From assembly GCF_037975245.1 (NCBI RefSeq), contig NC_092565.1:11772499-11836498 (forward strand): 64,000 bases of DNA, in the 5' to 3' direction. This stretch comes from Apostichopus japonicus. Its lineage: Eukaryota > Echinodermata > Holothuroidea > Aspidochirotida > Stichopodidae. The stretch's first letter is position 1; every line of letters begins with the position of its first letter. A program made the translations under genes and the position numbers. Shown piece by piece: positions 45,954 to 57,301 of the stretch. Below the pieces are notes generated by a model, which worked only from the letters and a program-made list of their open reading frames with translations, was not told the origin of the DNA and did no database searches.

Positions 45954-46688
45954 GAGAGAAAGGAAAAGGGAGAAGAGAAAAGGCTTCTCGCGTTGCTTGG
46001 TGGATGGCACGAGTGTCATGCGACCGGGCGGAGGGCAGAGTCGTAGGCCGAAGGCGACGGCAGGCCGGCCCGATCCACCCGCAGAGATGAGAGAGAAAGT
46101 AAAATGGAGAGATGAAGAATGAGAGAGGAAGGAGAAGAGAGAAGGCTTCTCGCGTTGCTTGGTGGCTGGCACGAGTGTCATGCGACCGGGCGGAGGGCAG
46201 AGCGGCAGGCCGAAGGCGACGGCAGGCCGGCCCGATTCACCCGCAGAGATCTGGATCTCGTTCGAGAATTCGAGATCTCGTGGGGGGCAGTCGGGAGGGG
46301 CAGTCGATCAGAGAGAAAAGAGAAGGGAGAGATGAGAGATGAGAGAGAAAGGAGAGGGGAGAAGGAAGAAGAGAGAAGGCTTCTCGCGTTGTTCGGTGGA
46401 TGGCACAAGTGTCATGAGAGAAAGGAGAAGGGAGAGATGAGAGATGAGAGAGAAAGGAGAAGGGAGAAGAGAGTAGGCTTCTCGCGTTGCTTGGTGGCTG
46501 GCACGAGTGTCATGCGACGGGGCGGAGGGCAGAGCGGCAGGCCGAAAGCGACGGCAGGCCGGCCCGATTCACCCGCAGAGATCTGGATCTCGTTCGAGAA
46601 TTCGAGATCTCGTGGGGGGCAGTCGGGAGGGGCATTCGAGTCGATCCAAGACTCGTGAAGGCTTTCAATATCTGTCGTGTGTGTATAA

Positions 46689-47106
46689 ATGTCATGGTTG
46701 GACACTTGCGGGCCCTCTCGTAGGGTCGGCCGTCGTTTCTTCGCGACCATGTGTTGCAACTCGGCGCTCTCACGGGGTTCATCCACTCCCCCCCCCCCCC
46801 CCGTGAGCAGAGGTGTCCCTCCGTGCACACGTATATATCAACGTTCAGATATGAAGCTTTCGCGGACGGGAGTCCACCCGAGACTCGAAAAGGCTCCTTG
46901 CCTGTGGTGCGTAAATATTTTTGCACGTCTAGACTCTTGCTGGCCTTCTCGGTAGGGTCAGCCGTCGTTTCATCGCGACCATGTGTTGCAACTCGGCGCT
47001 CAGAGCGGGGGTTTTCACCCACTCGCCCCGTGAGCAGAAGGTTCTTTCGTGCATATTATCTACAAACCCAGATATTGAGCTTTTTCATCCGCAGAACCCC
47101 CGGTGG
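46689..47106 (+). repeat. Poly-C spacer block, 15 C
   Basis: Follows a gcattcgagtcgatccaagactcgtg segment instead of a promoter-like motif. Confidence 0.85.
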
Positions 47107-47340
47107 AGAAGAGAGAGAAAAGAGAGAGAGAGAGAGAAGAGAAGAGAGGAGAGATGAAAGGGAGAAGAGAGAAGGCTTCTCGCGTTGCTTGGTGGATGGC
47201 ACGAGTGTCATGCGACCTGGCGGAGGGTAGAGCGGCAGGCCGAAGGCGACGGCAGGCCGGCCCGATTCACCCGCAGAGATCTGGATCTCGTTCGAGAATT
47301 CGAGATCTCGTGGGGGACAGTCGGGAGGGGCAGTCGATCA

Positions 47341-47375
47341 GAGAGAAAGGAGAAAGGAGAAAGGAGAAAGGAGAA
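47341..47375 (+). repeat. (GAGAAAG)n-like short tandem repeat
   Basis: About four successive aggagaa(a) units in a GA tract that has one or two in other copies. Confidence 0.75.
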
Positions 47376-47755
47376 GGGGAGAGATAAGAGATGAGAGAGA
47401 AAGGAGAAGTGAGAAGGGAGAAGGCTTCTCGTGCTTTTTGTTGGTTGGCACAAGTGTCATGAGAGAAAGGAGAGATGATGATAGAGAAGGGAGAAGAGAG
47501 AAGGCTTCTCGCGTTGCTTGGTGATTGGCACGAGTGTCATGCGACCGGGCGGAGGGCAGAGTCGCAGGCCGAAGGCCGAAGGCGACGGCAGGCCGGCCCG
47601 ATTCATCCACAGAGATCATCGGTCTCGTTCGAAGTTTCGAGATCTCGTGGGGGGTAGTCGGGAGGGGTAGTCGAGTCGATCCGATACTCGAGAAGGCCTT
47701 CAATATCTGTCGTATGTGTATAAATGTCATGGTTGGACTCGTGCAAGATATATCC

Positions 47756-48294
47756 GGGAGCAACCCCGACACTCCTCTGAAAATACGGGTTGCTCCCAGG
47801 TGAGAAGGTCGATTGTGTGGTCGATGGCACGAGTGTCATGCGACCGGGCGAGGGCCGAGTATTTAGCCGACGGTGACGGCAGGCCGCCCGATGGAGAAAC
47901 GGTCAGATATCGAGCTTTCATCACGGGACCCGTTCGGGCTTGTTGCTGTTGCTGCGACCATGTGTTGCACTCGGCGCTCTGTACGGGCTTTTTCATCCAA
48001 GCAACGAATGCACGCTCGAGGCGTGCGATTGCTCTCCTCTATAACAGTGGACGAGCCGTCGCCCTCCCGCGTCGCTTCGAACCGGTCCCGTGTCCAAGGC
48101 GGGACCACTGCGACTCCTCTCGAAACGACCCAGTCGACTCGGGTAGAGATATACACCTCGAGAATCCCTTCGGGCGGTTCTTCGATCACTGTACCGTAAT
48201 AGCACGGCATCGAAGGTTGAGGATTGAGAGAGAAAGGGGAGTGCGAGAGCGACTCCAGGATGGCGAACGGGCCTAGCCCGGTTCCGTCGACCGT
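47756..48294 (+). other. 5'ETS-like cassette with leading hairpin
   Basis: 539 nt; ETS block from 47890. Private change gttgctgttgctg. It stands ~7.4 kb after the previous full cassette, the longest cassette-free gap between 30 and 64 kb. Confidence 0.65.
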
Positions 48295-48471
48295 TACCTG
48301 GTTGATCCTGCCAGTAGTCATATGCTTGTCTCGAAGATTAAGCAATGCACGGCTAAGTACAATCCTGAACATACAAGAGAAACTGCAGATGGCTCATTAG
48401 ATCAGTTATGGTTTATTGGAGAAAGTCTTATACCATGGATAACTGTGGTAATTCTAGAGCTTATACTAATG
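48295..48471 (+). pseudogene. Truncated 18S rRNA 5' head
   Basis: Full-length head form. The following A unit has aaggtttctcgcg in place of aaggcttctcgcg (~48663). Confidence 0.93.
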
Positions 48472-48874
48472 AGAGAGAAAGGAAAAGGGAGAAGAGAGAA
48501 GGCTTCTCGCGTTGCTTGGTGGATGGCACGAGTGTCATGCGACCGGGCGGAGGGCAGAGTCGTAGGCCGAAGGCGACGGCAGGCCGGCCCGATCCACCCG
48601 CAGAGATGAGAGAGAAAGTAGAATGGAGAGATGAAGAATGAGAGAGGAAGGAGAAGAGAGAAGGTTTCTCGCGTTGCTTGGTGGCTGGCACGAGTGTCAT
48701 GCGACCGGGCGGAGGGCAGAGCGGCAGGCCGAAGGCGACGGCAGGCCGGCCCGATTCACCCGCAGAGATCTGGATCTCGTTCGAGAATTCGAGATCTCGT
48801 GGGGGCAGTCGGGAGGGGCATTCGAGTCGATCCGAGACTCGTGAAGGCTTTCAATATCTATCGTGTATGTATAA

Positions 48875-49288
48875 ATGTCATGGTTGGACACTTGCGGGCC
48901 CTCTCGTAGGGTCGGCCGTCGTTTCTTCGCGACCAAGTGTTGCAACTCGGCGCTCTCACGGGGTTCATCCACTCCCCCCCCCCCGTGAGCAGAGGTGTCC
49001 CTCCGTGCACACGTATATATCAACGTTCAGATATGAAGCTTTCGCGGACGGGAGTCCACCCGAGACTCGAAAAGGCTCCTTGCCTGTGGTGCGTAAATAT
49101 TTTTGCACGTCTAGACTCTTGCTGGCTTTCTCGGTAGGGTCAGCCGTCGCTTCATCGCGACCATGTGTTGCAACTCTGCGCTCAGAACGGGGGTTTTCAC
49201 CCACTCGCCCCGTGAGCAGAAGATTCTTTCGTGCATATTATCTACAAACCCAGATATTGAGCTTTTTCATCCGCAGAACCCCCGGTGG
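48875..49288 (+). repeat. Poly-C spacer block, 11 C
   Basis: Third ccaagtgttgc-type block, in the distant duplicate of 29-31 kb. Confidence 0.85.
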
Positions 49289-49451
49289 AGAAGAGAGAAG
49301 AGAGAGAAGAGAGAGAGAGGAGAGATGAAAGGGAGAAGAGAGAAGGCTTCTCGCGTTGCTTGGTGGATGGCACGAGTGTCATGCGACCTTGCGGAGGGTA
49401 GAGCGGCAGGCCGAAGGCGACGGCAGGCCGGCCCGATTCACCCGCAGAGAT

Positions 49452-49481
49452 CTGTGGTAATTCTAGAGCTTGTACTAATGA
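49452..49481 (+). pseudogene. 18S head remnant (last ~30 nt)
   Basis: Third copy of the gtac-type remnant, carried in the 19.6-kb-distant duplicate. Confidence 0.85.
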
Positions 49482-49881
49482 GAGAGAAAGGAAAAGGGAG
49501 AAGAGAGAAGGCTTCTCGCGTTGCTTGGTGGATGGCACGAGTGTCATGCGACCGGGCGGAGGGCAGAGTCGTAGGCCGAAGGCGACGGCAGGCCGGCCCG
49601 ATCCACCCGCAGAGATGAGAGAGAAAGTAGAATGGAGAGATGAAGAATGAGAGAGGAAGGAGAAGAGAGAAGGCTTCTCGCGTTGCTTGGTGGCTGGCAC
49701 GAGTGTCATGCGACGGGGCGGAGGGCAGAGCGGCAGGCCGAAGGCGACGGCAGGCCGGCCCGATTCACCCGCAGAGGTCTTGATCTCGTTCGAGAATTCG
49801 AGATCTCGTGGGGGCAGTCAAGAGGGGCATTCGAGTCGATCCAAGACTCGTGAAGGCTTTCAATATCTGTCGTGTGTATAA

Positions 49882-50067
49882 ATGTCATGGTTGGACACTT
49901 GCGGGCCCTCTCGTAGGGTCAGCCGTCGTTTCATCGCGACCATGTGTTGCAACTCGGCGCTCAGAACGGGGGTTTTCACCCACTCGCCCCGTGAGCAGAA
50001 GATTCTTTCGTGCATATTATCTACAAACCCAGATATTGAGCTTTTTCATCCGCAGAACCCCCGGTGG
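49882..50067 (+). repeat. Short spacer block lacking the C tract
   Basis: Counterpart of 30254 with the same internal deletion. Confidence 0.85.
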
Positions 50068-50645
50068 AGAAGAGAGAAGAGAGAGAGAGGAGAGATGAAA
50101 GGGAGAAGAGAGAAGGCTTCTCGCGTTGCTTGGTGGATGGCACGAGTGTCATGCGACCTTGCGGAGGGTAGAGCGGCAGGCCGAAGGCGACGGCAGGCCG
50201 GCCCGATTCACCCGCAGAGATCTGGATCTCGTTCGAGAATTCGAGATCTCGTGGGGGGCAGTCGGGAGGGGCAGTCGATCAGAGAGAAAGGAGACGGGAG
50301 AGATGAGAGATGAGAGAGAAAGGAGAGGGGAGAAGGGAGAAGAGAGAAGGCTTCTCGCGTTGTTCGGTCGATGGCACAAATGTCATGAGAGAAAGGAGAA
50401 GGGAGAGATGAGAGATGAGAGAGAAAGGAGAAGGGAGAAGAGAGTAGGCTTCTCGCGTTGCTTGGTGGATGGCACGAGTGTCATGCGACCTGGCAGAGTG
50501 GCGGGTCGAAGGCGACGGCAGGCCGGCCCGATGCATCTGCAAGATCTGACCCTCGTTCGAGATTTTGAGATCTCTTTAGTGTAGCGGGTATTGGCTAAGT
50601 GTGTGATCCAATGGTCAGAACGAGTGGGCAGAGTGAATCGGATTC

Positions 50646-50660
50646 TATATATGAGGGGGG
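50646..50660 (+). promoter_or_regulatory. Pol I promoter-like motif
   Basis: Counterpart of 31011 in the distant duplicate. Confidence 0.5.
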
Positions 50661-50716
50661 TTGTAGAGTCGATCCAAGACTCGAGAAGGCTTTTAATATC
50701 TGTCGTGGGTGTATAA

Positions 50717-51134
50717 ATGTCATGGTTGGACACTTGCGGGCCCTCTCGTAGGGTCGGCCGTCGTTTCTTCGCGACCATGTGTTGCAACTCGGCGCTCTCA
50801 CGGGGTTCATCCACTCCCCCCCCCCCCCCCGTGAGCAGAGGTGTCCCTCCGTGCACACGTATATATCAACGTTCAGATATGAAGCTTTCGCGGACGGGAG
50901 TCCACCCGAGACTCGAAAAGGCTCCTTGCCTGTGGTGCGTAAATATTTTTGCACGTCTAGACTCTTGCTGGCCTTCTCGGTAGGGTCAGCCGTCGTTTCA
51001 TCGCGACCATGTGTTGCAACTCGGCGCTCAGAGCGGGGGTTTTCACCCACTCTCCCCGTGAGCAGAAGGTTCTTTCGTGCATATTATCTACAAACCCAGA
51101 TATTGAGCTTTTTCATCCGAAGAACCCCCGGTGG
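50717..51134 (+). repeat. Poly-C spacer block, 15 C
   Basis: Private cactctccccgtg and catccgaagaac. Confidence 0.85.
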
Positions 51135-51227
51135 AGAAGAGAGAGAAGAAAGAAGAGAAGAGAGGAGAGATGAAAGGGAGAAGAGAGAAGGCTTCTCGCG
51201 TTGCTTGGTGGATGGCACGAGTGTCAT

Positions 51228-51257
51228 GCGACCTTGCGACCTTGCGACCTTGCGACC
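51228..51257 (+). repeat. 8-bp tandem repeat gcgacctt x3
   Basis: gcgacctt occurs three times before gcgaccggg. Elsewhere this site has a single gcgacctt, gcgacctg or gcgaccgg. It looks like slippage that fused the 'gcgaccttgcgg' and 'gcgaccgggcgg' variants of the A unit. Confidence 0.85.
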
Positions 51258-51752
51258 GGGCGGAGGGCAGAGCGGCAGGCCGAAGGCGACGGCAGGCCGG
51301 CCCGATTCACCCGCAGAGATCTGGATCTCGTTCGAGAATTCGAGATCTCGTGGGGGACAGTCGGGAGGGGCAGTCGATCAGAGAGAAAGGAGAAGGGAGA
51401 GATGAGAGATGAGAGAGAAAGGAGAAGTGAGGAGGGAGAAGGCTTCTCGTGTTTTTTGTTGCTTGGCACAAGTGTCATGAGAGAAAGGAGAGATGATAGA
51501 GAAGGGAGAAGAGAGAAGGCTTCTCGCGTTGCTTGGTGATTGGCACGAGTGTCATGCGACCGGGCGGAGGGCAGAGTCGCAGGCCGAAGGCCGAAGGCGA
51601 CGGCAGGCCGGCCCGATTCACCCACAGAGATCATCGGTCTCGTTCGAAGTTTCGAGATCTCGTGGGGGGTAGTCGATCCGATACTCGAGAAGGCCTTCAA
51701 TATCTGTCGTATGTGTATAAATGTCATGGTTGGACTCGTGCAAGATATATCC

Positions 51753-52291
51753 GGGAGCAACCCCGACACTCCTCTGAAAATACGGGTTGCTCCCAGGTGA
51801 GAAGGTCGATTGTGTGGTCGATGGCACGAGTGTCATGCGACCGGGCGAGGGCCGAGTATTTAGCCGACGGTGACGGCAGGCCGCCCGATGGAGAAACGGT
51901 CAGATATCGAGCTTTCATCACGGGACCCGTTCGGGCTTGTTGCCGTTGCTGCGACCATGTGTTGCACTCGGCGCTCTGTACGGGCTTTTTCATCCAAGCA
52001 ACGAATGCACGCTCGAGGCGTGCGATTGCTCTCCTCTATAACAGTGGACGAGCCGTCGCCCTCCCGCGTCGCTTCGAACCGGTCCCGTGTCCAAGGCGGG
52101 ACCACTGCGACTCCTCTCGAAACGACCCAGTCGACTCGGGTAGAGATATACACCTCGAGAATCCCTTCGGGCGGTTCTTCGATCACTGTACCGTAATAGC
52201 ACGGCATCGAAGGTTGAGGATTGAGAGAGAAAGGGGAGTGCGAGAGCGACTCCAGGATGGCGAACGGGCCTAGTCCGGTTCCGTCGACCGT
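51753..52291 (+). other. 5'ETS-like cassette with leading hairpin
   Basis: 539 nt; ETS block from 51887. gcctagtccgg disrupts the small stem next to the 18S start. Upstream, 18 bp (cgggaggggtagtcgagt) are missing at ~51674. Confidence 0.65.
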
Positions 52292-52468
52292 TACCTGGTT
52301 GATCCTGCCAGTAGTCATATGCTTGTCTCGAAGATTACGCAATGCACGGCTAAGTACAATCCTGAACATACAAGAGAAACTGCAGATGGCTCATTAGATC
52401 AGTTATGGTTTATTGGAGAAAGTCTTATACCATGGATAACTGTGGTAATTCTAGAGCTTATACTAATG
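52292..52468 (+). pseudogene. Truncated 18S rRNA 5' head
   Basis: Full-length head form with gattacgcaatg for gattaagcaatg. The next A unit is the gtggctggcacg type, so one intervening subrepeat present in other units is missing. Confidence 0.93.
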
Positions 52469-52709
52469 AGAGAGAAAGGAAAAGGGAGAAGAGAGAAGGC
52501 TTCTCGCGTTGCTTGGTGGCTGGCACGAGTGTCATGCGACCGGGCGGAGGGCAGAGCGGCAGGCCGAAGGCGACGGCAGGCCGGCCCGATTCACCCGCAG
52601 AGATCTGGATCTCGTTCGAGAATTCGAGATCTCGTGGGGGCAGTCGGGAGGGGCATTCGAGTCGATCCGAGACTCGTGAAGGCTTTCAATATCTGTCGTG
52701 TGTGTATAA

Positions 52710-52901
52710 ATGTCATGGTTGGACACTTGCGGGCCCTCTCGTAGGGTCGGCCGTCGTTTCATCGCGACCATGTGTTGCAACTCGGCGCTCAGAACGGGGG
52801 TTTTCACCCACTCGCCCCGTGAGCAGAGGTGTCCCTCCGTGCACACGTATATATCAACCTTCAGATATGAAGCTTTCGCGGACGGGAGTCCACCCGAGAC
52901 G
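52710..52901 (+). repeat. Rearranged spacer block
   Basis: The second element comes first, then at the shared ccccgtgagcag the sequence returns to the earlier part (aggtgtccctcc). It breaks off at cacccgagac and continues as the end of an ETS-like block. Confidence 0.8.
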
Positions 52902-52945
52902 AACCACAGGATGGCGAACGGGCCTAGCCCGGTTCCGTCGACCGT

Positions 52946-53097
52946 TACCTGGTTGATCCTGCCAGTAGTCATATGCTTGTCTCGAAGGCCCTGAACATAC
53001 AAGAGAAACTGCAGATGGCTCATTAGATCAGTTATGGTTTATTGGAGAAAGTCTAATACCATGGAAAACTGTGGTAATTCTAGAGCTTATACTAATG
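52946..53097 (+). pseudogene. Truncated 18S rRNA 5' head with internal deletion
   Basis: Same 27-nt replacement as 35181, with gtctaatacc as a private change. Only ~44 nt of ETS precede it; before that the sequence is a broken poly-C spacer block (junction at ~52901). Confidence 0.92.
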
Positions 53098-53501
53098 AGA
53101 GAGAAAGGAAAAGGGAGAAGAGAGGTGGCTTCTCGCGTTGCTTGGTGGATGGCACGAGTGTCATGCGACCGGGCGGAGGGCAGAGTCGTAGGCCGAAGGC
53201 GACGGCAGGCCGGCCCGATCCACCCGCAGAGATGAGAGAGAAAGTAGAATGGAGAGATGAAGAATGAGAGAGGAAGGAGAAGAGAGAAGGCTTCTCGCGT
53301 TGCTTGGTGGCTGGCACGAGTGTCATGCGACCGGGCGGAGGGCAGAGCGGCAGGCCGAAGGCGACGGCAGGCCGACCCGATTCACCCGCAGAGATCTGGA
53401 TCTCGTTCGAGAATTCGAGATCTCGTGGGGGGCAGTCGTGAGGGGCATTCGAGTCGATCCGAGACTCGTGAAGGCTTTCAATATCTGTCGTGTGTGTATA
53501 A

Positions 53502-53790
53502 ATGTCATGGTTGGACACTTGCGGGCCCTCTCGTAGGGTCGGCCGTCGTTTCTTCGCGACCATGTGTTGCAACTCGGCGCTCTCACGGGGTTCATCCACT
53601 CCCCCCCCCCCCCCGTGACTCTTGCTGGCCTTCTCGGTAGGGTCAGCCGTCGTTTCATCGCGACCATGTGTTGCAACTCGGCGCTCAGAACATGGGTTTC
53701 ACCCACTCGCCCCGTGAGCAGAAGATTCTTTCGTGCATATTATCTACAAACCCAGATATTGAGCTTTTTCATCCGCAGAACCCCCGGTGG
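53502..53790 (+). repeat. Poly-C spacer block with internal deletion
   Basis: After the C tract, ccgtga joins ctcttgctggcc, removing the cagatatgaagctttc part. Private cagaacatgggtttc. Confidence 0.8.
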
Positions 53791-54369
53791 AGGAGAGAGA
53801 AGAGAGAGAGAGGAGAGATAAAAGGGAGAAGAGAGAAGGCTTCTCGCGTTGCTTGGTGGATGGCACGAGTGTCATGCGACCTGGCGGAGGGTAGAGCGGC
53901 AGGCCGAAGGCGACGGCAGGCCGGCCCGATTCACCCGCAGAGATCTGGATCTCGTTCGAGAATTCGAGATCTCGTGGGGGGCAGTCGGGAGGGGCAGTCG
54001 ATCAGAGAGAAAGGAGAAGGGAGAGATGAGAGATGAGAGAGAAAGGAGAGGGGAGAAGGGAGAAGAGAGAAGGCTTCTCGTATTGTTCGGTGGATGACAC
54101 AAGTGTCATGAGAGAAATGAGAAGGGAGAGATGAGAGATGAGAGAGAAAGGAGAAGGGAGAAGAGAGTAGGCTTCTCGCGTTGCTTGGTGGATGGCACGG
54201 GTGTCATGCGACATGGCAGAGTGGCGGGTCGAAGGCGACGGCAGGCCGGCCCGATGCATCTGCAAGATCTGACCCTCGTTCGAGATTTTGAGATCTCTTT
54301 AGTGTAGCGGGTATTGGCTTAAGTGTGTGATCCAATGGTCAGAACGAGTGGGCAGAGTGAATCGGATTC

Positions 54370-54384
54370 TATATATGAGGGGGG
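54370..54384 (+). promoter_or_regulatory. Pol I promoter-like motif
   Basis: Motif intact; next base group is ctgtagag for ttgtagag. Confidence 0.5.
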
Positions 54385-54440
54385 CTGTAGAGTCGATCCA
54401 AGACTCGAGAAGGCTTTTAATATCTGTCGTGGGTGTATAA

Positions 54441-54858
54441 ATGTCATGGTTGGACACTTGCGGGCCCTCTCGTAGGGTCGGCCGTCGTTTCTTCGCGACC
54501 ATGTGTTGCAACTCGGCGCTCTCACGGGGTTCATCCACTCCCCCCCCCCCCCCCGTGAGCAGAGGTGTCCCTCCGTGCACACGTATATATCAACGTTCAG
54601 ATATGAAGCTTTCGCGGACGGGAGTCCACCCGAGACTCGAAAAGGCTCCTTGCCTGTGGTGCGTAAATATTTTTGCACGTCTAGACTCTTGCTGGCCTTC
54701 TCGGTAGGGTCAGCCGTCGTTTCATTGCGACCATGCGTTACAACTCGGCGCTCAGAGCGGGGGTTTTCACCCACTCGCCCCGTGAGCAGAAGGTTCTTTC
54801 GTGCATATTATCTACACACCCAGATATTGAGCTTTTTCATCCGCAGAACCCCCGGTGG
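54441..54858 (+). repeat. Poly-C spacer block, 15 C
   Basis: Most altered second element: tcattgcgaccatgcgttac; also ctacacacccag, shared with ~62296. Confidence 0.85.
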
Positions 54859-55251
54859 AGAAGAGAGAGAAGAGAGAGAGAGAAAAGAGAAGAGAGGAGA
54901 GATGAAAGGGAGAAGAGAGAAGGCTTCTCGTGTTTTTTGTTGGTTGGCACAAGTGTCATGAGAGAAAGGAGAGATGCTAGAGAAGGGAGAAGAGAGAAGG
55001 CTTCTCGCGTTGCTTGGTGATTGGCACGAGTGTCATGCGACCGGGCGGAGGGCAGAGTCGCAGGCCGAAGGCCGAAGGCGACGGCAGGCCGGCCCGATTC
55101 ACCCACAAAGATCATCGGTCTCGTTCGAAGTTTCGAGATCTCGTGGGGGGTAGTCGGGAGGGGTAGTCGAGTCGATCCGATACTCGAGAAGGCCTTCAAT
55201 ATCTGTCGTACGTGTATAAATGTCATGGTTGGACTCGTGCAAGATATATCC

Positions 55252-55790
55252 GGGAGCAACCCCGACACTCCTCTGAAAATACGGGTTGCTCCCAGGTGAG
55301 AAGGTCGATTGTGTGGTCGATGGCACGAGTGTCATGCGACCGGGCGAGGGCCGAGTATTTAGCCGACGGTGACGGCAGGCCACCCGATGGAGAAACGGTC
55401 AGATATCGAGCTTTCATCACGGGACCCGTTCGGGCTTGTTGCCGTTGCTGCGACCATGTGTTGCACTCGGCGCTCTGTACGGGCTTTTTCATCCAAGCAA
55501 CGAATGCACGCTCGAGGCGTGCGATTGCTCTCCTCTATAACAGTGGACGAGCCGTCGCCCTCCTGCGTCGCTTCGAACCGGTCCCGTATCCAAGGCGGGA
55601 CCACTGCGACTCCTCTCGAAACGACCCAGTCGACTCGGGTAGAGATATACACCTCGAGAATCCCTTCGGGCGGTTCTTCGATCACTGTACCGTAATAGCA
55701 CGGCATCGAAGGTTGAGGATTGAGAGAGAAAGGGGAGTGCGAGAGCGACTGCAGGATGGCGAACGGGCCTAGCCCGGTTCCGTCGACCGT
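55252..55790 (+). other. 5'ETS-like cassette with leading hairpin
   Basis: 539 nt; ETS block from 55386. Most diverged copy: ggccacccgatgg, ccctcctgcg, cccgtatccaag and gcgactgcagg. Confidence 0.65.
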
Positions 55791-55942
55791 TACCTGGTTG
55801 ATCCTGCCAGTAGTCATATGCTTGTCTCGAAGGCCCTGAACATACAAGAGAAACTGCAGATGGCTCATTAGATCAGTTATGGTTTATTGGAGAAAGTCTT
55901 ATACCATGGAAAACTGTGGTAATTCTAGAGCTTATACTAATG
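55791..55942 (+). pseudogene. Truncated 18S rRNA 5' head with internal deletion
   Basis: Third member of the deletion lineage, 2,845 bp after the copy at 52946 but with a complete ETS-like block upstream. Confidence 0.92.
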
Positions 55943-56346
55943 AGAGAGAAAGGAAAAGGGAGAAGAGAGGAGGCTTCTCGCGTTGCTTGGTGGATGGCAC
56001 GAGTGTCATGCGACCGGGCGGAGGGCAGAGTCGTAGGCCGAAGGCGACGGCAGGCCGGCCCGATCCACCCGCAGAGATGAGAGAGAAAGTAGAATGGAGA
56101 GATGAAGAATGAGAGAGGAAGGAGAAGAGAGAAGGCTTCTCGCGTTGCTTGGTGGCTGGCACGAGTGTCATGCGACCGGGCGGAGGGCAGAGCGGCAGGC
56201 CGAAGGCGACGGCAGGCCGACCCGATTCACCCGCAGAGATCTGGATCTCGTTCGAGAATTCGAGATCTCGTGGGGGGCAGTCGTGAGGGGCATTCGAGTC
56301 GATCCGAGACTCGTGAAGGCTTTCAATATCTGTCGTGTGTGTATAA

Positions 56347-56419
56347 ATGTCATGGTTGGACACTTGCGGGCCCTCTCGTAGGGTCGGCCGTCGTTTCTTC
56401 GCGACCATGTGTTGCAACT
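56347..56419 (+). repeat. Spacer block fragment
   Basis: Stops within the first element: gttgcaactc joins acgagtgtcatg of an A unit, at a shared 'actc/cac' edge. Confidence 0.8.
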
Positions 56420-56820
56420 CACGAGTGTCATGCGACCTGGCGGAGGGTAGAGCGGCAGGCCGAAGGCGACGGCAGGCCGGCCCGATTCACCCGCAGAGAT
56501 CTGGATCTCGTTCGAGAATTCGAGATCTCGTAGGGGGCAGTCGGGAGGGGCAGTCGATCAGAGAGAAAGGAGAAGGGAGAGATGAGAGATGAGAGAGAAA
56601 GGAGAAGGGAGAAGAGAGTAGGCTTCTCGCGTTGCTTGGTGGATGGCACGAGTGTCATGCGACATGGCAGAGTGGCGGGTCGAAGGCGACGGCAGGCCGG
56701 CCCGATGCATCTGCAAGATCTGACCCTCGTTCGAGATTTTGAGATCTCTTTAGTGTAGCGGGTATTGGCTTAAGTGTGTGATCCAATGAACAGAACGAGT
56801 GGGCAGAGTGAATCGGATTC

Positions 56821-56835
56821 TATATATGAGGGGGA
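56821..56835 (+). promoter_or_regulatory. Pol I promoter-like motif, slightly altered
   Basis: Reads tatatatgagggggatt, one G fewer before the att. Upstream ccaatgaacag for ccaatggtcag. Last motif in the window. Confidence 0.45.
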
Positions 56836-56891
56836 TTGTAGAGTCGATCCAAGACTCGAGAAGGCTTTTAATATCTGTCGTGTGTGTATAA

Positions 56892-57301
56892 ATGTCATGG
56901 TTGGACACTTGCGGGCCCTCTCGTAGGGTCGGCCGTCGTTTCTTCGCGACCATGTGTTGCAACTCGGCGCTCTCACGGGGTTCATCCACTCCCCCCCGTG
57001 AGCAGAGGTGTCCCTCCGTGCACACGTATATATCAACGTTCAGATATGAAGCTTTCGCGGACGGGAGTCCACCCGAGACTCGAAAAGGCTCCTTGCCTGT
57101 GGTGCGTAAATATTTTTGCACGTCTAGACTCTTGCTGGCCTTCTCGGTAGGGTCAGCCGTCGTTTCATCGCGACCATGTGTTGCAACTCGGCGCTCAGAG
57201 CGGGGGTTTTGACCCACTCGCCCCGTGAGCAGAAAGTTCTTTCGTGCATATTATCTACAAACCCAGATATTGAGCTTTTTCATCCGCAGAACCCCCGGTG
57301 G
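56892..57301 (+). repeat. Poly-C spacer block, 7 C
   Basis: Private ttttgacccactc and gcagaaagttc. Confidence 0.85.

Larger units (their letters stand above)
48640..51050 (+). repeat. Distant duplicate of 29.01-31.42 kb
   Basis: Same order and private variants as 29010-31420 at an offset of 19,628-19,635 bp: ccaagtgttgc in the poly-C block, the 18S remnant at 49452, a shortened spacer block at 49882, gagacggg in the GA tract and a promoter motif at 50646 (matching 31011). Differences include tcaagagggg at ~49818 and ttcggtcgatgg at ~50364. Confidence 0.8.
53030..56420 (+). repeat. Pair of segments repeated at 2,845 bp
   Basis: Positions ~53030-53570 and ~55875-56415 match, with shared variants ggaaaactgtgg, gccgacccgattc and gtcgtgaggggc. 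Both follow an 18S head carrying the same internal deletion. The sequence between the two segments is unrelated to this pair in order. Confidence 0.75.
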
